The notes under the pieces are model-generated. The model searched no databases and was not told the DNA's origin. It saw only the letters and a list, made by a program, of their open reading frames with translations. A program made the position numbers and the translations under genes. This document shows positions 57,586-64,000 of a stretch of DNA of 64,000 nucleotides, one piece after another (within the stretch, counting starts at the first letter, position 1; each line of letters opens with the position of its first letter). The stretch comes from Desmodus rotundus (lineage: Eukaryota > Chordata > Mammalia > Chiroptera > Phyllostomidae), in contig NC_071391.1 in NCBI RefSeq assembly GCF_022682495.2, positions 19,133,680 through 19,197,679 on the forward strand, given 5' to 3'.

Positions 57586-58499
57586 ACATTTTAGACTTTA
57601 GGGTAGAATAGTCTTTTTTAAGTAATCACAAAAGTGTTAACTACAAAATCAATACTGTTAATTTTGAAAAACAAACAAATAAACACTAATTCCTCCTATA
57701 AACACTTATGCACAGCCCAGTATATACAAATATGTGTCTAAGGTATGCTTTTATGACAAAATAATACAAAACACTGGCTTAAAGAACATAATTTTCAATT
57801 ATGCTAGAAGATTTTTCTTCATCGCCCTCCCTTTGGAGCCAGGATGATATGATACCCATTATTTCCAAATTTTTAAGTCACCATAGCAGAGGAAAAAAAG
57901 AGAGCTGAAGAGCTGGCATCAGGAATTAAATATTTTAACCCTGAAATCACTACATGAAGAAGTCCTGGATAGTCGAATTGAGGATAAGAAATCTCATTAA
58001 CCAAACATGAGTCAGCCCAGTTTTCCAAACTAAAATTTCAGACATGTGAGTGAACCAAGCAAAGAACAGCAAAGCCAACCTGAGGCTGAGCACAGAGATA
58101 CAAGGGAGCCCTTCTGAGATCAAAAAGACCACCCAGCTGAGCCCATCTAAATCACAAATTCATGTAGTCATGAGCTAAGCAAGTGTTGGTTTGAGCCATT
58201 AATTTGTGGGCAGTTTGTTTCACAGCAATAGCTAAATGATACACGGACAAATGCAGCTACAAAGGAACCAGTAAACGCAATAATATATTGTACCCAGAAG
58301 ATGAAGAGCAAGAAAACTTTGGCAAATAGATTTAATGACTATCATGCAAAGGCTGTGCTCAGCACCTTGGAGGCACAACAAAGTTAAAGACAGAGTTCCT
58401 TGGCCTCAGAAGTTACATAATTTGGGGTGAGAGACAATATAATACTAAACAGAATATAATATGGTCATACACAGAATTACCTCAATTGATCAGGAAGAT
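57586..58499. other. No gene seen
   Basis: AT-rich sequence with no recognised repeat or exon. Confidence 0.4.
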
Positions 58500-59760
58500 G
58501 GATCCATGTTTTAGAAAATTTTCTTTAGCCTTTCTTTAATGATTAGTCTGCTAGCAACAAATTATTTTAGTTTTCCTTCACTTGAGAATGTCTTGTTTTC
58601 CCCTGTATTCCTGAAGGATATTTTGACCAGATACAGACTATGCAGTTGACAGTACTTTTCTTTCAGCTTTTAAAAAATGCCACGCAACTTCCTTCTAGTC
58701 TCCATGGTTTCAGATGAGAAATTTGCTGTCATTCTAATTGCACCTCCCTAAAGGTAAAATGCTGTTTTTCTCTGGCTGCTTAAAAAAATTTTTTGTGTGT
58801 CTTTAAATTTTAGAAGTTTAGTTATGGGATGCATTGGCATGAATTTCTTTGGGTTTAGCCCATCTAGGGTTCACCCAGCTTCTTAAATCTGTAGAGGTAC
58901 AGTTGCCTGCTTACCTTGCTGACATCAGCGTTGGGGAAAGAGGAGTGTTTACTAGACCCAACCTGCACTGCCTTCTTCATTCTCGTTGCTGCTGGATGGG
59001 GCAAGTGGCAGCTCCGCTCATGTCTGTACCCAGCTGACACTACCTTAGTGAGGAATCAAAGTACTTCTGGCTTCTACCAGGTGAGGAACCAAAGGTCAGT
59101 TCCCTTGTCTGCACTCTCACTGCCCCCAAAACACACTGTCCTGGAAGGAAAATCAGAACCTCATATGGTTACACCAGGCAAAGGTCAGACGATCATGTCC
59201 CCGTTAGCCTTGAGATATCATTTGGCAGGGGAGTTGCAGTACATGCCTGTGTTCATGGAGTGGGCGTTCTCTCATGACGCAAGGAAATTGTATGGGTGAG
59301 TGCAGCTTTTCCTTTGGGGTTTAGCTGAAATAGGGCAGCTTTGTTTGTTTGGTTTTTATTGTCATTGTTTCAGGCTACTCTTTTAGCTAGGGGAATCAAG
59401 AGCTCTGCTTAGAGCTGTGTGTGTGTGTGTGTGTGTGTGTGCATGTTTGCTGGTTTTTCCAGGTTGTAGGTTTCTGCAGTGCCCTATCCAGAACTTGTGG
59501 GAGACAATAAGGAAACCCAGAGAATGCACTGAAGTTCTATTTTCCAAGTAATGAGGTCCTTAGGCAGGCCACCTTTTTCTTTTTATCACCTTTCAAAGTC
59601 CTCCTATGTTTGTTTTATTGTGTTCAAGTTTTCTGTGTGACTGGGAGGACCTGGAGGAAAGGGCTCGTGGCAGAACAGGGAGTTGCAGATGTCTTCTAAC
59701 TCTGGCTGGTGAGATACGGCCACGTGCACAGGTAAGTAAGGAGTCATATACTCTGAGAAG
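58500..59760 (-). mobile_element. L1 5' region (antisense): ORF1 start and probable 5' UTR
   Basis: 58500-58900 reads the antisense of a known L1 segment: TTTCTTTAATGATTAGTCTG, CAACAAATTATTTTAGTTTT, GAATGTCTTGTTTTCCCCTG, CTCCATGGTTTCAGATGAGA, then TTCACCCAGCTTCTTAAATC. Further right the sequence becomes GC-richer with CpGs and carries the open frame 58916-59299, as expected for the L1 5' UTR or ORF1 start read backwards. The right half is inferred from position and composition only. A TG microsatellite lies inside. Confidence 0.55.
59416..59441 (+). repeat. (TG)13 microsatellite
   Basis: A pure TG dinucleotide run inside the presumed antisense L1 5' region. Confidence 0.95.
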
Positions 59761-60799
59761 AACCTGTGCCTTAGTGTGAGTGGGTTTTCTGAGAGTATCC
59801 TGTGAGGGATGCTACTCCAAATATGAACAAAGGGTGGAGGGATTGAGAATGTAGAGCTTGGGAATGGTGAACAGTCTGGGGAAAACGGAGGAGAATCCTG
59901 TGAGAGGTCCCTCCTACCCCCTTGCTGAACGCTGCCTACTGAAGGCTACTTAGTGAATCTAGCAAAATGGAGCTGCTGGAGATTGGGTGCCTGAAGCAGC
60001 CCCCAGGAAGGGATGGAGTAAGAAATACTATATAAATATCCCAGCTTCTTCACCCCCAGTTGGGATAACTGATGCAAATTTCCCACTGTATTCAATGGTT
60101 TTAGAGAGGTCTCTAAAGGAACTGAGCTCTAGTTTTCCACAGTGAACGGTGAAACCTCACACAGCACCTTCTTCATTCCCAGCTCCACTTTGCATTTTAG
60201 AAAACTTGGTAATCTATGTATAACTCCATGATACATAGAAAAGTCTACCTGTAATACTATTCACCCTGAAATTAAATGCTACAATATCCATTTCCTCGTC
60301 TGCTACATACAAAACAAAGATGATGCATATGAAAACATTTAAATATGTATTCGCTTTAAGACATTTTCTAATCTTTGAAATATTTGAAGGAAACCTGGAA
60401 GCTAAAAAGGCAGAGCTGGGAATCCCTGGCTTGAAGAATGTTTTCTTATAATCAGTTATTTGTAGTGTAAAATTTTAGGATATTTACCTGATATAATAAG
60501 GTTATTTATTACATTTCTGTATATTTCTACTGAGATTCAAATCAAGGAAGTTAGATTGCCACTTATATGTTAAAACATCCCTGGGGGCTCTTTTCTCTCA
60601 AATATGCAACCAACAAACAGTTAAAATAGCCTAAGATGTAATAGCCCTGTGACATAAAATCCACATTTGCGTATTCACTGTTTGAACCAGCATATAAATC
60701 CTGTGGGACTCAAGTTATTCCCTAACTTTATTATTTTACAATATAATGAATAAAGTTAAAGGATGGGTTGAAAGATAAAATTTACCATTTCAGGATCTC
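59761..60799. other. No gene seen
   Basis: 59880-60120 is GC-richer and has a TATA-like ACTATATAAATATCC (about 60028-60042). I found no other LTR or promoter feature, so it is not called. The rest is AT-rich. Confidence 0.35.
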
Positions 60800-60905
60800 A
60801 TGATAATAGACACATTACTTCATCATTAGGAGCCTCAACTTCTTCATCTTTAAAACAAGAATGGTCAATTTTCCCTGCCTGCCTCTCAGAAGTGTTACAC
60901 ACCGG
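60800..60905 (+). mobile_element. MIR SINE core fragment
   Basis: ACTTCATCATTAGGAGCCTC, AACTTCTTCATCTTTAAAAC and AAGAATGGTCAA, then CTGCCTCTCAGAAGTG, follow the MIR core (…CTCTCTGAGCCTCAGTTTCCTCATCTGTAAAATGGG…). Confidence 0.5.
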
Positions 60906-61448
60906 AAATAAGGTGGCTTATATAAGTATAGTTTCTAGAATACAAAGAGTTCCTATAGAACTCATTCTTATCATTGATAGAAAAATTACTGTTAAGATGA
61001 CTTCTGCAAATGTCAGCTGGAATACTCAAGCCTTCTCTCAGGCTTACTGTTTTCTATCTGAATTCCATTTACACTGGCCAAGATGTCACTCACAGACTTC
61101 AAAAACCTCTATTTATGAAACTAAAAGTTTGATAACTCTAACATATAAATCTAGAAAAGGTAAGTGGTAGATTCATCAGCTACGGTACCATGATGTGAAA
61201 TTCATTGAGATGTCAAACAAACGTGAATTTTCTCTTCGGCTTTATTGTCTAGGACACCAAGAAGACTTTAGACTGACAGTTGTGTTTACAATTTCAGAAA
61301 AAATACATATGTTTCAGAACATTTAGACCTCTGGCCCCAGTCATGGTTGTGCTAACTCAGGCAATTACACAGGAGAACACTTTGTGATAGATTGGTCGTT
61401 CAGGAAGATGAAAAAAAATTCCCTGTACTCCTAAGTTATTGGAGGTCC
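60906..61448. other. No gene seen
   Basis: A 92-codon plus-strand frame (60892-61170) overlaps the end of the MIR and has no recognisable domain. It ends near an AAAAGGTAAGTGG splice-donor-like site, but no acceptor precedes it. Confidence 0.4.
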
Positions 61449-61600
61449 ATTAGAAAGAACAAAGATTTGGGGATCACACTGCCCCAGTTTCAAATCCTTC
61501 CCCTATGAGTTACAACTTCTGTGAGCTTAAGCCATAAAATTTTCAAACTATCTCCATTTCATTGTTATTGTCTGTAACACATGATTGAAAAAAATTTTGT
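61449..61600 (+). mobile_element. MIR SINE
   Basis: TTAGAAAGAACAAAGATTTG, CCCCAGTTTCAAATCCTTCC and GAGTTACAACTTCTGTGAGC follow the MIR 5' half (TAGAAAGAGCACAGACTTTGG…GGTTCAAATCC…AGCTGTGTGACC). Confidence 0.6.
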
Positions 61601-61890
61601 TATTGTTTGTGGTATGCAGTAACTAAAATATCATTAAACTATGTCCCTTAGCTCTTGCTGACAATAATTAAAATCTTTATAAGTTTCTTACTAGTTATGC
61701 ACACGTTTGTTTGTATGAGCTGAACTTACAGGCAAATATTGCTACATTAAATTTACCTAATTAATTCACACTACAAGCATTCTTACTGCCTTCTAACTTT
61801 TTTCTATATGAATTCTATGCCCCAAATTTATATATGAAATATTTATATGTGTGCTTCTTTGAATGAACAATACATTCATTTTATGACTGG
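61601..61890. other. No feature seen
   Basis: AT-rich interval before a dinucleotide repeat. Confidence 0.4.
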
Positions 61891-61922
<32 letters not shown>

Positions 61923-61950
61923 AATTCATATATACACACACACATATATG
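61891..61950 (+). repeat. (AT)n/(CA)n microsatellite
   Basis: A pure AT run (61891-61916) is followed, after a short interruption, by TATACACACACACATATATG (61930-61949). Confidence 0.93.
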
Positions 61951-62857
61951 TTTAATGTAATTCATTAGTCAATGTCATTGTGAAGGTCCCTACGAATTCT
62001 GACTAGCTCTCTTTTCCTCAGGCTTTCTTGCCTTTTTCTTATGGCAACCAGGCCTCCTGGTGATGGAAGACAACCTCGGAAACATGCAATTAAACACATT
62101 TTGGATACAAAGGCATAGTCTGCTATTTAGAACAAATCTATCATTTCAATAGCATGAGTTTCCAATTGACAAAATCTTCTCAACTCAATGGAGGGAAAAT
62201 ATGTGTTTTCAGCAGGCCACAGAATCCACAACCCAAAGCTTTAACAGCAACTTTTGTGCCACCTGCCAAATTTCGAGTTGATGGCATGGGGCCCACCTCT
62301 CAGCTCTCTGCACACCTTGACATGATCAGGATCTGGATTTCTGCCATGCTTTTGGTGGCAGTGATTTCATTTTAGGTCCTATGAAGACTGGGAAATTAAT
62401 GAAATTGTGGTAGAGAAACTGAACATCAATTTAGATAATGCAAAGTCTTCTAATGCAACTGTGTTTACATACTTCTGTATTCCTTCAATATACTTTTGTT
62501 TGTACCTAAGTTATGAAGAGTTTGTTTTAACCACATGCCTAAAAGAAAGTTACAAATATTAACAGATTCAACACACAGCAAGAAGGAATTTGGTGCAATG
62601 TAATAATTGTCGCGTTTTCTTCTGACATATGTGTACCAGCCCAGGAGAGTAAATGCATACCCCGTGAGATCAAATGCCCCATCTTAGAGCAAACCAGATA
62701 GAGAACAAACATTCTTTGAAGTTGCCTTTTCATGTTAAAATTTTCATACTTTTTGCATTCTACTCCATAACACACCCTTGCTTATTTTAATATAAAAGCA
62801 ATATTTCCCTAAATCTTAAAACTAAATTGATGCTCCAAGATTTACAATGTTTGAGTC
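61951..62857. other. No gene seen
   Basis: No recognised repeat. A 73-codon plus-strand frame (62154-62375) and a 78-codon minus-strand frame (62539-62775) are unrecognised. Confidence 0.4.
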
Positions 62858-63030
62858 AGTATAGTGGTTATGATTATGGATTCTGCAGTGGGACTGCTTA
62901 TTTCAAATGCCATCACCATTTCCCTCCAGCTCTGTGACTTTGGGCACATTGCTTTAACATCTCTATCCTAGTTTTTTCACCTGTAGAATGGATAGTATGT
63001 TACCTATTGTGATACGAGTTATTACTAGTT
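62858..63030 (+). mobile_element. MIR SINE
   Basis: GTATAGTGGTTATGATTATG, GGATTCTGCAGTGGGACTGC, CAGCTCTGTGACTTTGGGCA and TTTTTTCACCTGTAGAATGG, with TGTTACCTATTGTGATACGA, follow almost the whole MIR from the tRNA-like 5' end to the core. Confidence 0.75.
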
Positions 63031-63464
63031 TTGTTTTTAAAGATGCTGCCACACTTTTAGATCCTTGGATAACGTGTCAAAATTTGAGAAAGATAAGTAG
63101 TATAAAATTCTAGTGCATGAAATAAGAATTCTTATTACAGAATAATGTATAATAGAAAATATATGTATGTCAGCTGTCCTTATTTCTACTCATATGTGAA
63201 TCTCTGATTTAACCCTAGTAAAGGGGCTTAATAATGGGCAATGTTATCTATCTATTTAATGGGCACTTCTGCGGAAAAGGATCATGAAAGGTGTGAATAT
63301 TTCAGAGAGCTAACCAGTATATTTGGAAGTTGGCTTCATTGTTTGGACACTCATACTTAATTCTCTAGGAAATTAAAAGAAAATTTTACCTTGTCAAATT
63401 TGATGGATTGTTTTCAACATTCAAATCTCCAAAGAGCTTGAAGTGTTTTTCTCCTTAAAAAAAA
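63031..63464. other. No gene seen
   Basis: AT-rich sequence ending in an A run (63457-63468) that borders the L1 fragment. Confidence 0.4.
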
Positions 63465-64000
63465 AAAAGGACCTAATGAACACGTCTGGAACATTCTACC
63501 CAACAACAGCATAATATATCTTCTTCACAAATATATAAGAAACTTTCTCCAGGGTGGACCATAATCTAGGCCATAAATCAAATTTCAGGAAACTTAAAAT
63601 AATATCAATAATATAAATTATGTTCTCCAGCATCAGTGGAATAGAATTAGGAATCAATCAGAGAAAGTAATTTGAGAAATTCACAAATATGGTGAAATTA
63701 AACATCAAACTCCTATATTACCAATGGATCAAAATAATCAAAAGGCAACTTAGAAAATATCTTGATATGAATGAAAATGAAGACACAAAATACCAAAACT
63801 CATGGAACACAGCTAAAGAGTGTTTGGAGAGAAACTTACACGTGCAGAGGCCTACATTACAAAAGAACGAAGATCTCAAATCAATGATACCACCTTCCAT
63901 CATAAGAAAAAGAAGATCAAACTAAACTTAAAATAAGCAGAAGGAAGAAACTAATAAAGACTAGAGCAGACATTAATGGTGTAGAAAACAGAAAAAACTA
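63465..64000 (+). mobile_element. L1 ORF2 fragment, continues beyond the window
   Basis: The plus strand follows L1 ORF2 between the endonuclease and reverse transcriptase domains. Landmarks are GAACATTCTACC, CTCCAGGGTGGACCATAATC, AAATTCACAAATATGGTGAA and AAAATACCAAAACTCATGGA, then AGAGTGTTTGGAGAGAAACT and AAATAAGCAGAAGGAAGAAA. The 78-codon open frame at 63689-63925 is the ORF2 frame, with gaps and stops elsewhere. Its 3' part lies outside the window. It is a dead copy judging by the frame breaks. Confidence 0.85.

Noticed and set aside
58916..59299. 127-codon plus-strand ORF
   Set aside because: It lies in the presumed antisense L1 5' region and has no recognisable protein content.

Overview
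This window is non-coding mammalian genomic DNA, almost certainly from a bat (Chiroptera). It is AT-rich, has few CpGs, and consists mostly of repeats of very different ages. The strongest lineage marker is a pair of tRNA-derived SINEs of the VES type (43975-44173 on +, 46171-46366 on -), a family known from bats and mainly from Yangochiroptera. A short nonautonomous hAT element (25380-25593) and L1 3' ends of bat type (26300-26699, 47767-47930, 49830-50010, 57005-57585) agree with this. Species and chromosome cannot be read from the sequence. All family names are from recognition by eye, and exact subfamily names are avoided where I am unsure.

No complete protein-coding gene is visible. The open reading frames are short, and the longer ones fall in repeats: an L2 element, a mammalian LTR, microsatellites, SINEs or solo LTRs. 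The best candidate for a gene part is a 44-nt segment at 27506-27549, bounded by a strong splice acceptor and donor and open in exactly one frame. It could be a small internal exon of a gene with very large introns, or a cryptic pseudo-exon. The window otherwise looks like a gene desert or the inside of a very long intron.

Layout. 1-12.6 kb: mostly unique sequence with a Tigger-like element, a tiny TSD-flanked L1 tail, an old L1 ORF1-like relic, a (TG)n(GA)n microsatellite, an L1 3' fragment and two MIRs. 12.6-19.5 kb: a mariner transposase relic, an L1 3' end, an L2-like stretch on the minus strand, a MIR, and two antisense L1 3' regions separated by a promoter-bearing solo LTR. 19.5-31.4 kb: an old MaLR LTR split by a 281-bp TA-flanked element with inverted ends, a possible LTR, a 1.5-kb L1 carrying a nested hAT, the candidate exon, a (TTTC)n tract, a mariner-like element and an LTR 3' part. 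31.4-43.9 kb: sparse, with L2 and MIR relics. 43.9-50 kb: the two VES SINEs, an MLT1 fragment, a second Tigger-like copy, a (GGAA)n tract and two bat-type L1 tails. 50-64 kb: L1 ends, a second copy of the mariner-like family, a MaLR LTR, a class II ERV solo LTR with a perfect 6-bp target duplication, a twin-primed L1, a long antisense L1 5' region, MIRs, and an L1 ORF2 fragment that runs off the right edge.

I found no new biological system. What merits a second look is the candidate exon, the class II solo LTR, the 281-bp inverted-repeat element, and several insertions whose duplications and nesting give a relative insertion history.
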